From Crotophaga sulcirostris (lineage: Eukaryota; Chordata; Aves; Cuculiformes; Crotophagidae), in contig VYZB01000387.1 of NCBI GenBank assembly GCA_013397455.1, forward strand, positions 306,167-370,166: 64,000 nucleotides of DNA, given 5' to 3'. This document shows, one piece after another, positions 1 through 11,165 of this stretch. Under the pieces are notes generated by a model. The model worked only from the letters and a program-made list of their open reading frames with translations. It made no database searches and was not told the DNA's origin. Both the position numbers and the translations under genes were made by a program. Positions within the stretch are counted from its first letter, which is position 1. Each line of letters starts with the position of its first letter.

Positions 1-83
1 GTGTTAGTGTTGGGTTATAGGTTGGACTTGATGATCTCAAAGGTCCTTTCCAACCTTGTTAATACCGTGATACTGTGATACTT
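1..83 (+). repeat. CR1 LINE 3' tail, cut by window edge
   Basis: The sequence shows the usual CR1 3' end: a ggttggacttgatgatct-like block, then ggtcctttccaacctt and a short gtgatactgtgat tail. This is the sense orientation. Only the last ~80 bases are inside the window, so the element length is unknown. Family assignment rests on recognised CR1 3' sequence. Confidence 0.8.
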
Positions 84-3000
84 CTGTGTGACAGATCAGA
101 GTTTTTTCCGCCTCTATTATATCTTTGTATGCTGCGTAAAGACCAAACCTGTCAGGGATGGTCAGTGCCTACTAATACTTTCCAATATTTTGGGAAGTAC
201 AATTCCAAGTCCTGAGGTTTGGATAAACCCTGAAGTATCATTATAGTTATTTAAACCACCTGAAATACTTTCTGCTGCTCAGAGACTCCTTTCAGTTCTC
301 CTCTCTTTGTTGGAATTTCCTTTCTTCTCATTGATTTTTCACAGTTTTCTTGCTATTTCTTTCTTTCATGCTTAGATCAAGATTTCACCCCTCAAAGAAA
401 TGAACTTTGTGACCGATGTCACTTTCAAAAACCTTCCTCTATATCTATTTCTCCTGGTCTGTAGGAGTTCAATAGGTCACAGGCATGTACCTCTACAGGC
501 CTGTTGAAAGAAAGACCTGTTGAAAGAAATTTAAACTTTTAAAGGAAAACTACAGTGAAGATAAGTCAGAGAAATTTTTTTTTTTATATAAAATTCCGAG
601 TCCAATTATCTATGCAGCTTCAGGGAATCTGGAACTGAATCCAAATTCCTTAGTTGAAATCATTTTACAAAAAGTTTGGTGAACTTGCTATGGAGCAGGG
701 TCTTATTTAATAGGAGTACCTTCTGGTCCTGAGATTCAGTTGAATATTTAGCCATATTCAGTAACACTTCAGTATTCCCTTAGGGCAGTGCTGATAACTG
801 AAGCAGTATAAACCTGGTAACTATAAACATCAGGGTCCTTGGGCTCACATTTTTGGAACCAGTTTATATACACTTGTCCAAGTAGTTTGTTTAACTAATA
901 ATTTTACTCATATTACATTATTAAACATACTATTTATTTTGAAAGCTTTTCTTAGGAAACGACACATAACTTCCCTCTTTTAGTGCTTTCCCTAAACCCG
1001 TGGACCACAGTAGTTCCTTAGTTGAGTCTCTAGTCAGTCAAAAACAATTGATGCCATCTTGTGGTAAGTAAAGAAAATGCAAAAACAATCCACGTTCTTT
1101 TCCACATCCTGCACAATTATGCACTTAGTATTACCTTCTTTCTCTTGCCTTTCTCTGCCTCCTCGTGCATGACATTTTGTTGCAGTTTGAAGTTTACCTC
1201 TTGATGCTATTAATTGTCCATCATTTTAGTAATGCTCTTGCAATAAGGTAACTAGTAAAAGAATAAATGGATAGTAAAAGAAAATATATATCCATCAATG
1301 AGTGCCTGGGAGCCTCAGAAATGCCATGAAGACCCTTATCCTAGGCTAGACTGTTGCTTACCATAGTAAATCTATGGGAGATTATCTTGTTAAGGATCAC
1401 CTATTGAACAGTTGCAAGAAATGTTCTCACATACAAATACCTCTATGAAATACAAAAGGCTTGGCCCTTCTGGGGGCAGGCTTGTGACACTCTTTGGTTA
1501 TGCATTTCCATTTTTTTAATATTTTTTGTTCCTTTATAGTCCAGTTTCAATAACAAATGATCCCCTAGCTGTTTTCAGGAACTCACTTTAAAAATGAGCC
1601 CTGCTATTTCAAAGTAGTAGTAGAAGAGACAAGTTCTGCATTATGTTCTTTCCTCTATAAGCTCTTGCAGGGATGTTGTGAGGGGGGCATTAATAGTCCC
1701 CTGGCTCTCACCAACATGCACTAACACCAGCACTTATGCAAAGTAAATCAGTGGCAAAGCCTTTCTTCAGTCAAAGGTACACAGCAGGGATAAGGGGGAC
1801 AATATGTTCATGGTCCCTCTGGTAAGAGTTCTCCCCACTGCCAAGCTCAGCACACTCTGTGTCTCTCTCACAAGCCTCCATAAGGCATAAGACCTCTGCT
1901 TCCTATATTTCTGTGGGCCTCTCTGTGAGAATCACTGCTCCTCTTGGTTTGCATTCTCTGCAAAGACAGATGGCACAGTATGGATCTACAATCTGAAATT
2001 GCATGCAACACACAACAGCTAATTGGAAGAATCTTTCAGGCCCTTGTGTGCACTGAACTGTGTATTGTAAATGCTTCCTAAATAACAGATTATATGCCTG
2101 TCAGTGTCAACAAGCAATTTTCTAATCACTTCTCTGCACCTGAAAACATACTGTACTATCCCATTTTGCTTTCAAGAATTTTAAAGCAGATTCTGACAGA
2201 GCCTTAGGTTGCTGAAACAGGTCTGAACATCCAGTGTTTCTTTTGTTCATAGTGCACAAAATTTCTATTCCCAGTGCTCTTAGTCTCAACATCTTAATCG
2301 TGGAAATGGCAACTAAATAATGAAAACTTAATGGCTGGAGTATCTGCTTAGTGGTACTATGGTCATCATGTAGAAGGAAACACAGAATACATTTGTCAGA
2401 TGTTTTTTCAAACTCAAGATCAAAGATGCAGCCACACTGAACAGTTTTTCCTTCCTTTGTCTATGCTGAAAAGAAAAATCTCATGTCTGAAATCACTGAA
2501 AATTATTATGAAATGAGACTCCATGTTGCAAGTAGTTGGATAAAAAAAATATGGATGATTATGAAAACGTGAGGATTACTTGTTCTGAAAGTTCATTGGT
2601 AAAACCTTTCCATTTTTCATTTCAAACAGTATTTTTCATTTAAATTTAATCAACACTTCACAGAACCGTATAAAGCCCTGTTAAAATATCTTGAGATGTC
2701 ACCTGATCTAACTGCACGTCATGTTAAATGGTACCTTCAGCATTTCTAACTAATGTTTATTTATCTTGGTCCCAAGGACCTTGAGTCATGGAAGCACTAC
2801 AGTAACACCAGGAAATATCTGCCTTCCAATCCTATAGTTGACCTATTTATTCCATGTTTAACCCAAATCTTCCCTACAGAAAATGTGCTATTCAGCTTGC
2901 ACATACAGAACAGTTTTCCCCTTTCGTTTTAGCAAAACTCTTTACAAATGTGGGGATTTATATTCCTCTGCATTTTAATTCCCCTGCAGCTGTTTGTTCT

Positions 3001-3775
3001 TTCCCTATATATCACACTGTTCAGGCACTTGAACATCTCTGTAGCTCTCATCCACATTGATTCACGTCCCTTGAAGCACGGTGCCAAAATGCCCTGTCAC
3101 TGTCCAAATACTTTACTACCACAGTAGTACTTTACTACTGCAGAAGAGATGGTTTCATGTTCTTGTAGCTTCTGCTTCTTTCTGAATTGTCTCTTTTTTT
3201 TTCAGCTGTATGGCACTACTCACAGGGTCAGCTTTGCAGACTACTGTGAATTCACATGTTGTTCTAGGGAACTGTTGCCCAAGCAGTTGGCTCACATTCT
3301 ATATTTGTGCAGCTGCCATTTTCAGCCCACACATAGGCTTCTAAATTTCAAGTTACAAGTTTTGTAGCTAGCTTTGGATCAAATATGTTCTTGAATATAT
3401 CAAGATTCTTTTGCATTCTTGCACATTTCTCCTGTGCACTAGAAGCTCTAGATTCTAGCTCTGTCACATATAATTAAAATGATCATATTCTCTGCAAATA
3501 GAAGAGAGCACAGAATATTTTCAGAAAATTTATGAAACCTGAAATATTACACATTCTTTTCAAATGGCCAATTTCCCTCCAGTTTTTCAGGTGCTCAAAA
3601 AGAAACCCTCAATTTAGACTCTCCATATACAAATTTACAAAACTTCCTTCCTGACAGTTACTTCTACTCATAAATAGAACTTCTTGTTAGCAAGAGCATG
3701 CAAGGACTCTTTAAGATCTCTTTCACTTCCTCAAATTTAGTCTTCTTTGCACAGCAAGGTTTCACTGTAATGATT
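84..3775. other. Intergenic, no gene seen
   Basis: AT-rich single-copy-looking sequence. The open frames here are short (about 70 codons or fewer), lack splice or initiation context and resemble no protein I recognise. No repeat could be named. Confidence 0.6.
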
Positions 3776-5930
3776 CTGAGAATCATAGAATCATAAAATC
3801 ATAGAATGGTTTGGGTTGGAAGGGACCCTGAAGATCATCTAGTCCCAACCCCCCTGCCACAGGCAGGGACACCTCCCAGTAGACCAGGCTGCTCAAGACT
3901 CCATCCAACCTGGCCTTGTACACCTAGAGGGAGGGGGAATCCACAGCCTCCCTGGGAAATTAGTTCCTGTGTTTCACCACCCTCTGCATGAAGAATTTCT
4001 TTCTAATGTCTAATCTAACTCTCCCCCCTTCCAATTTAAAGACATTCGCCCTTGTCCTATCACTACAAACCCTTGTAAAAAGTCACTCCCCAGCTTTCTT
4101 GTAGGCCCCCTTCAGGTACTGGAAGACTGCTATGAGATTCCCCCAAAGCCTTCTCTTCTCCAGGTTGAACAACCCCAACTCATTCAGCCTGTCATAGCAG
4201 AGGTGCTCCAGCCCTTTGATTATCTTTGTGGTCTTCCTCTGGACCCACTCCAACAGTTCTATATCCTTCTTAAGTTGGGGACAGAACTGGACACAATACT
4301 CCAGGTGGGGTCTCACATGAGCGGAATAGAGGAGGTGAATCATCTCCCTCGACCTGCTGGCCATGTTTCTTTTGATGTAGCCCAGGACACAGTTGGCCTT
4401 CTGGCCTGCAAGTGCACATTGCTGGCTCATTTTGAGCTTCTCATCAACCAGCACCCCAATTCCGTCTCCACAGGGCTTCTCTGAATCACATAATCCCCCA
4501 TTCTATATTGTTACGGGGGGTTGCCCTGACCCAGGTGTAGGACCTTGCACTTGGCCTTGTTGAAGCTCATGAGGATCACATAGGTCCACTTCTCCAGCTT
4601 GTCCAGTTCCCTCTGAATGACAACCCATCCTTCATCCATTCTTCCAGTGTGGTCACTGCCCCACTCAGTTTGGTGCCACCCAAATACTTGCTGAGGGTGC
4701 AGTCGATCCCGCTGTCAATAACATTAATGAAAATATTTAACAGCACTGGTCCCAGTACACACACCTGAGGGACACCGCTTGTCACGGGTCTCCATCTGGA
4801 TACCGAGCCATTGACCACTACTGTCTGAATGCGACCATCCAACCAATTCCTTATCCAACGAACAGTCCACCCATCAAATCCCTATCCCTCCAATTCAGAG
4901 AGAATCTTCCCAGGCACAGAGGTGAGGCTGACAGGTCTGTAGTTCCCAGCGTCCTCCTTTCTACCCTTTTTAAAAATGAGCACAATTTTGCCCTCTTCCA
5001 GTCACAAGGGACTTCCCCTGATTGCCGTGACTTTTCAAATATTATGGAGAGTGGCTTGGATACCACATCAGGTCCTATAGACTTATATATATTCAGGTTC
5101 CTCAGGTAGTCACAAACCTGATCTTCCCCTTCAGTGGGAGGGGTTTTACCCCCTGATCCCCATCCTCTTTTTCCTTGACCCTGGAGGGGTGAGGAGAATG
5201 GTTGCCATGCCACTGAAGACTGAGGCAAAACAGTTGTTGAGTATCTCAGCTTTATCCTTATCTGTTGATATGAGGTCAACATTTACAGTCATCAGTGGGG
5301 GTACGCTGTCTTTAACCTTCCTTTTCTGGTTGACGTACTTATGGAAGCCTTCCTTGTTATTCTTTGCTTCTCTTGCCAAGTTCAGCTCCAGCTGCACCTT
5401 GGCCTTCCTGACACCGTCCATACACAAACAGGCAGCATCACTGTACTCTTCCCAAGTTACCTGTCCCTGCTTGCACTGCCTGTGCATTTCCCTTGTTTTC
5501 AGCTTGACCAGCAGGTCTCAACTCAGCCATGCTGGTCTCTTCCTTTCCCTGCCTGATTTCCTACATCTGGGGACTGAGCGCTCTTGCGCTCTGTGGGAAG
5601 ATTCCTTAAATATTTGCTAGATCTGTACTGCTCCCTTATCCCTGAGGACCGTTTCCCAGGGGGTCCTACTGGCTAACACCCTGAAGAGCTGGAGGCATGC
5701 TTTCCTAAAATGTAGGGTTCTTACTATACTCCTTACCTGTCCTGTATATCTCAGAACCTTGAACTCCACCAGTGTGTGATCACTGCAGCCCAGGCTGCCT
5801 CCCGTCTTTACATCACTGATGAGCTCACTAGCATTGGTAACCATCAGGTCCAGTATTGCATCCCCTTGGGTAAGGGTGTCTATTATCTGGGTTAAGAATC
5901 TCTGAATTTGTTCTCCATGAACCAAAAATG
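3776..5930 (-). repeat. CR1 LINE, 5'-truncated, internally deleted, dead
   Basis: On the minus strand this reads as a CR1 retrotransposon ORF2 (endonuclease-reverse transcriptase) followed by its 3' tail. The tail at 3776-3830 has imperfect octamer repeats (aatcatagaat units on the + strand). From the 5' side the minus strand encodes the end of the endonuclease domain (GGSLGCSDH near 5780-5800), the linker with QGQVTWEEYSDAA (5440-5475), the early RT part (IYKSIGPDVV), then SGVPQ (about 4770) and the C-terminal block with SRSREM and [10 protein letters not shown] (4300-4360). Many frameshifts and stops break it. The central RT palm is missing near 4893 and the usual FADD box is replaced at 4675-4686. 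The 5' boundary is approximate. It is a dead copy, probably of an avian CR1 subfamily close to that of the copy at 30183. Confidence 0.92.
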
Positions 5931-8528
5931 GGATACTGTACTGCTGGTAGATTGTGCAGAATGTTTCTGGTGTACTACATTTGCAAGTGACCTGGTTCAT
6001 TACTTCCTCACATTTGCTGTTACAGCGTTCAGGGTTACAAGACTGATAATTCAACTTACACACCATGACTCAGTAGTCCATAATCATTTTCAGCTGTATT
6101 TTGCAAGACTGGAGGTACTTTTTTCAATAAAAAACATGTGACATGCCCAGCTTTATCTACAGAGACTGTTCTTGAGTTTTGTTTTTAATTCAAAAACATG
6201 GACTAAGCTAAGCTCTTTTGCAGGCTTTGTTTGTTTGCTTGTTTGTTTTTAATTGGGTAGAGTGTGTTTGTACTGCTTTGTTTTCATTTTTTGATTTTGT
6301 TATCGGACTTAGTGTCATTCTTCACTATATGATATAGTGAAGTGCACTGTACATGGAAAGAAGCTAGAGTTTAGCGGTGGCAGAATATTTTTTGTGCAGT
6401 TTCCTTACCCAGTTAACTTGTGATGTTGTTTTCCATCATGCCACAAACCACATTTTGATATGTAAAAAAATTTTTAAGGAGGAAATACCTTACAGCAGCA
6501 TGTAAATCAACAAAATATTTCTTTCATACTACACAGAACTTCCAGTCCAGTCACCTGGAATTGGTTCATTATCCATAAGCCTAAAAAAACATTCTTGTTT
6601 CCCAGTGTGTATAAGTATGTGTAAGTAAAAGCATACCTGTGTTCTATGCTTTTATTTTATGTATGTGCCTCAAGAAACACTATTTATAGCATATAAGTCA
6701 TTTTGATGTAAAACCCAATGGAAACAGAACATTATTTATTTGATACTTGTTTTAGGAACTAATGAAAACAAACCAAACATACATATTTGAACTTTTCTTC
6801 ATTTGCTTCAGTTTTTCCAAGACACTTCTACAAAAAACTGAATGATTATGTACTTTGTAGTTAACTTTTGTCCAGTTCTGAAATATTCAATCAAATGAGT
6901 AGAATGTACTTTCTGTATGTAAATATTATTGCTAGGTAGAGAATAGAAGATGATCTGTGGAAACATCTACTTAACGTTGCAGTATGAATCATCACACTAA
7001 AGTATTTGGCATAGTTGCCCCTTTCAGTAGTCAAAACAACCTATGTTTGATGATAGATTTTTCAAAGAAAGACCAGTGAAAAGCATGCCCCTTGTAAAGA
7101 GATGCTTCATGTCATATTCAACCTTTCTTAAATTAGAATCAATATATGCAATTTGTCTACTTAAAGAATATAAATTATTTTTTTTAAACCATCTTCCTTA
7201 CATTTTGCAGCAGCTGGGTCCCCAGAGGAACAACATAGGCCAAGAATGTGACTTCATAATTAATGTAGATACTTGTCCAAACCAACATGCAAAAATTTGA
7301 GGATACACTAAGCAACTCCTTTTTTGTAGCAGAGTGGTGCTGTGTATTCTTAATTAAATTGATAGATTGCTTGAAATATAAGGATAAAAAGTAAAAGGAC
7401 TAGGGTATAATGTAGATCAGAACAAATAACCAGAAAATAAAAAAAAAATAAAAGCCGATCTCTGGTTTGGTGGGGAAAAGAAGAAGAGTCAAGTAGAGCT
7501 ATTCAGATAAAAGGTGACAGCCTAACTGAGAGGCCAGAAAATGATACTGTCAGCATTTCCTAAGAACTACAGTCAAAGGACCCATGAACATAAGAAAGGA
7601 TAGACAATGGAATAACACCCTTTCCTCACAGTTTCGGATGAAAGTGAGAATGACAGTGTAAATTGGAATGGCAGCAGAGAGGATTTTTGAGAAAAGATAG
7701 AGAGTTTACTTTTGTCCATGTTATGGGGAAATATAGGATGGGGTGTTAAAGAGACAAAAAGAAGTTCAGGAATATACTTTATTAGTTCTGGACTGAAATC
7801 TTGTTTTAAGTGCAACCAATTTAGTAATACATCTTTTGCAATTTTTTATTTGAAAACTTTTATTTTTGCAACTTTGATCTGAAAAGTAACTTATCTGCCA
7901 ATAAACTTAACAACTTCAGTTCTAATCCTGCTAGTAATAAGTTTATTATTTCAATAGAGTTTCCTCAATGAATCATTGCATAATAAAACACTAATATTTT
8001 GCTAAAAGATTTGTAAGAAAAAGTTACTTAGGCAGAAGACTTCAGATTGTGAAATCTGGGGAACTATTATAATATCTAGTATTTAGTTTCTCAATTTTCA
8101 TATTTTCCCTCTGATGCTACTGAAATCACTGAGGGTAGAAATCTGTTTGTGAATGGCAACTCCATTGCAGTCAAAAATTGAGATTCCATGCATGCAAATG
8201 CCAACATAAAAAGTAAGGTTTGTTTTGCTACTAGACCATCTGAAATCAGGTGTTCGGTCTTACTGCTATTTAATGTTTTAGTTATAATGCATTACTAATT
8301 CTTGAAAAAATAAAATAAGGACACTCACATGCAAACCTGATTTTAACTCCAATTCAGTTCAGTGGGGGAGCTTGTGCTTCAAAAGATCAGTAAAGATCCA
8401 AAACAGGCAAAACAAAGATGAAGCAGACACAGTGCTTGAATTTTTCTTTTCCCATAACAATGACCTTCAAAAATATTTCAAGTCATCATAAGTGACTTTT
8501 ATTGAAAAGAGCCATGTATTATTACTCT
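5931..8528. other. Intergenic, no gene seen
   Basis: AT-rich sequence without a recognisable gene. It holds a short GTTT-type microsatellite at about 6225-6250 and a perfect hairpin at 6320-6342 (listed separately). Confidence 0.6.
6320..6342. repeat. Perfect 11-bp inverted repeat with 1-base centre
   Basis: cttcactatat, a single g, then atatagtgaag: both arms are exact reverse complements. No flanking element or gene explains it. It could be the remnant of a small DNA transposon end, or chance in AT-rich DNA. Confidence 0.7.
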
Positions 8529-8995
8529 TTATGCCAGTTGCCAGTGTCTTGAGGGCACTGCCAGAAGAGAATGTCCCTGCCTGGCCTCCTTAGGGCTGTC
8601 CTCACCTGCCCGGAGCCCAGGATCCCATCTCAGCCCCATGGAGACATCAGCTCCTGCTCCAGTGGTGCCACAGCAGGGACTTTCTCCAGCTTCACACACA
8701 CATCCATGGAACCTGTCCAGCCAGGCCCTACTACAGACATCCCCATCCCTAGGTAGGTGCCAAAAGCGCAGGGCTGGGGCTGTCCATGGTCCCCCTCTGC
8801 TGCTGACTGGGGTCGTGGGATGGCCCAAGGCCTGCCTGGTGTTGTCCTCAACTGCTGTTGTGTGGGAACCAGAGGCTCTTGCTGGGTCATGGCATGGAGG
8901 AAGAGCTGTAGGAGGAGGGAGGAGGAGGCAGCTGCAGGTGAGCCCAGATGCTGTGGGCGACCCTCTGCTACTGGCAAAACCTTGCCAGATCTTTT
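8529..8995. other. GC-rich, CpG-poor patch
   Basis: An abrupt rise in G+C within AT-rich flanks, with few CpG dinucleotides, so it is not a CpG island. Several overlapping open frames occur on both strands, as expected from GC-rich composition alone. No conserved protein was recognised. It resembles in texture the patches at 14560, 15075 and 20763 and may be an old degraded repeat or ERV LTR; that is inference. Confidence 0.45.
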
Positions 8996-10828
8996 CTTCC
9001 CATGGCTATTCCATCTGTCTCACGCTGTCCTGTTCTCTCCCTGGAAGGGTTTCCATTCATACGCGAAGTTCTCAGGCTTTTTTTTCACTTTAATTATGGC
9101 ATTATTACATGTTGCACAGTTGTTCTTTGTGGTTTTTCAGAAACATCCTTATTAGAAACTGCCAGTTAATCAATAACTTTTTGTGTACCTTTGCAATACA
9201 TACAACAGTAACACCTCTCAATTGAAACAATGACATTTATACATGTGAAATGCCAAATGTAACAAAATGTCAAATGAAACAATGGCAATAACAAATGTAA
9301 AATATTTGTTACGGCTGTACGGTTTCTATCAAACTCCTAAACAAAAGCTTCTAGAAGTTTCATTTACATGCAGAGGCAGAAAGGCATGTATTTTAATAAA
9401 CATGTTGCCTAGTGACTGAGGAGAAAATTATTGCTATTCTCACTAGAATACCTGTCCTGAGAACTTCCAAACTGAAGAAGAACCTTCCCCAAATATGGTA
9501 TTTCTGTTGATTAGATACTGTTAAGATGTGGCTAAAGCACATTGAGTATCAGCACATGAGCTCTAATTGCTATGCTTTAGGATGAGAGAAAAAAATTCTT
9601 TCAGAAACTTTGCCATACTCAGAGTTCTGTGTGTTTCTTTAGAACCTTATCTTTATTAGCAATGGTGAATTCATTGTACTACAAATAAAGCCTTCCTGTG
9701 TTTTTTGAATTCAGAGTATTAGTAACTTAAACTCACTAACAAAATACTAGCATGTAGTCCACCAACACCATTTCATTCTAAAGTAATACATCAAATATGT
9801 AAATAATACACTTATACTAAGTTTCCTCTGTTTTGAATCTAAGTCAACTTATTGTCTGTCTTGTCATTGCCATTGACGAGAGTGTCAGAGGATACACATG
9901 AAGAGTGTCACTGAGATACTGCTTACCACAGCTTTACCATGATTTACTGCCTTTAAACCTCCAGATAATTGTTTTAACTGGACACCAACATAATAACTTA
10001 TTTCTAAAACAGTGTTTCAAGCAGCATTATTGATCTTTTTGTATTTACATTCTTCACTTGGCTGCTACTCAAATAGCTCTTGTGAAATTCCACTGGCTAA
10101 GTCATACAAAACTACTCAGCCTCACCTCCAGTTTCAAGCCAACTGAAACCTTAAGAAAATTCTGAGAACAGGCATGGAATGTTGAAACAGGAGAAAATTA
10201 CTTCCTTGTAGCTAAAATATCTGAACAAGCCAAGTCTGGTAGAAAGGAAGAAATTAAGTTAAATACAGCCCTATTCATAATTTGGGAAATTCAAAGACAC
10301 TGGCATGAACATCATGAACAGCATTTAAAAAAACACTGTTGAAGATTTCATAGAATGTGTGATGACTTTTTTAGTATTGGTGTAAGAAAGTAGTTTTCAT
10401 TCAGGTAAAAACAGCGTGCTTATTTCTACAATGTTTTACTGGCTTTATTGCTTGTCAAACACTTAAAACCAATGAAACAATAACATCAGATTTTCTGTTA
10501 CTGTTAGCAAGTGTTAACAAGATTCAGCTCAAAACTTTTTTGCAGCAAAAATCTGAAGAGTACAGAACCAGGAAACTGGCAGAGTGGAGATAGAAAGCCT
10601 TGATGAGTCAGGCTCCTAGGAAGGTGGGGACATGATTGCATGTCTGCTGATGAAGGGAGGATTTGGTGTTCTTGCAGTAGTTGCCGACATCTTTGCTGCT
10701 TTCTTGGCAGAAAGAACAGCAGTCAGCCTTCCTTTTGAGGACTTTGCACTAATAAAGTAGTCATGAACAGTTTGTTGATTAACTCTTCTTTTCTTGTGTC
10801 TACAGTTGTATAAGTTAATATAGAAATC
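8996..10828. other. Intergenic, no gene seen
   Basis: AT-rich sequence. A stretch at about 10560-10760 has more balanced composition and an aataaa near 10750, and may be part of the degraded repeat that follows. No exon could be supported. Confidence 0.5.
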
Positions 10829-10882
10829 TTTGTATGTTCATTGTATATTTTGTATGTTCATTGTGTATTTTGTATGTTCATT
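10829..10882. repeat. Short tandem repeat, 20-bp unit
   Basis: The unit tttgtatgttcattgtatat is repeated about 2.7 times with one A/G difference between copies. It lies just before the ERV-like repeat at 10935. Confidence 0.85.
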
Positions 10883-10934
10883 CAGAGATGAAGATTCTGC
10901 CAAACTCTAGAAGAAGAAATGGAAGGTAAGAGAG

Positions 10935-11165
10935 TCCAGGTAGACATGGACATCATATGGTATGGGACATCCCTTTGGTCAGTTGAGTTCAGCTGTCCTG
11001 GCTATGTCGCCTCCCAATTTCTTGTGCAACCCCAGCCTGCTCGCTGATGGGGTGGTGTGAGAGGCAGAAGAGGCCCTGACTCTGTGCAAGTCCTGATCAG
11101 CAAAGAACTAAAAAATTCCTGTGTTATCAACACTGTTTCCAGCACAAATACAAAACATAGCCATT
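10935..11165. mobile_element. Old avian ERV/LTR-type repeat fragment
   Basis: The block with ggtatgggacatccctttgg, agctgtcctggctatgt, and later gtgttatcaacactgtttcc and cagcacaaatacaaaacata matches a dispersed sequence I recognise from many avian genomes and transcripts, associated with endogenous retroviral elements. Boundaries, family name and orientation cannot be fixed by eye. No coding frame remains. Confidence 0.55.

Noticed and set aside
8529..9169. Overlapping open frames of 100-150 codons in the GC-rich patch
   Set aside because: Frames on both strands overlap, as expected from G+C-rich DNA; no domain, splice site or conserved motif.
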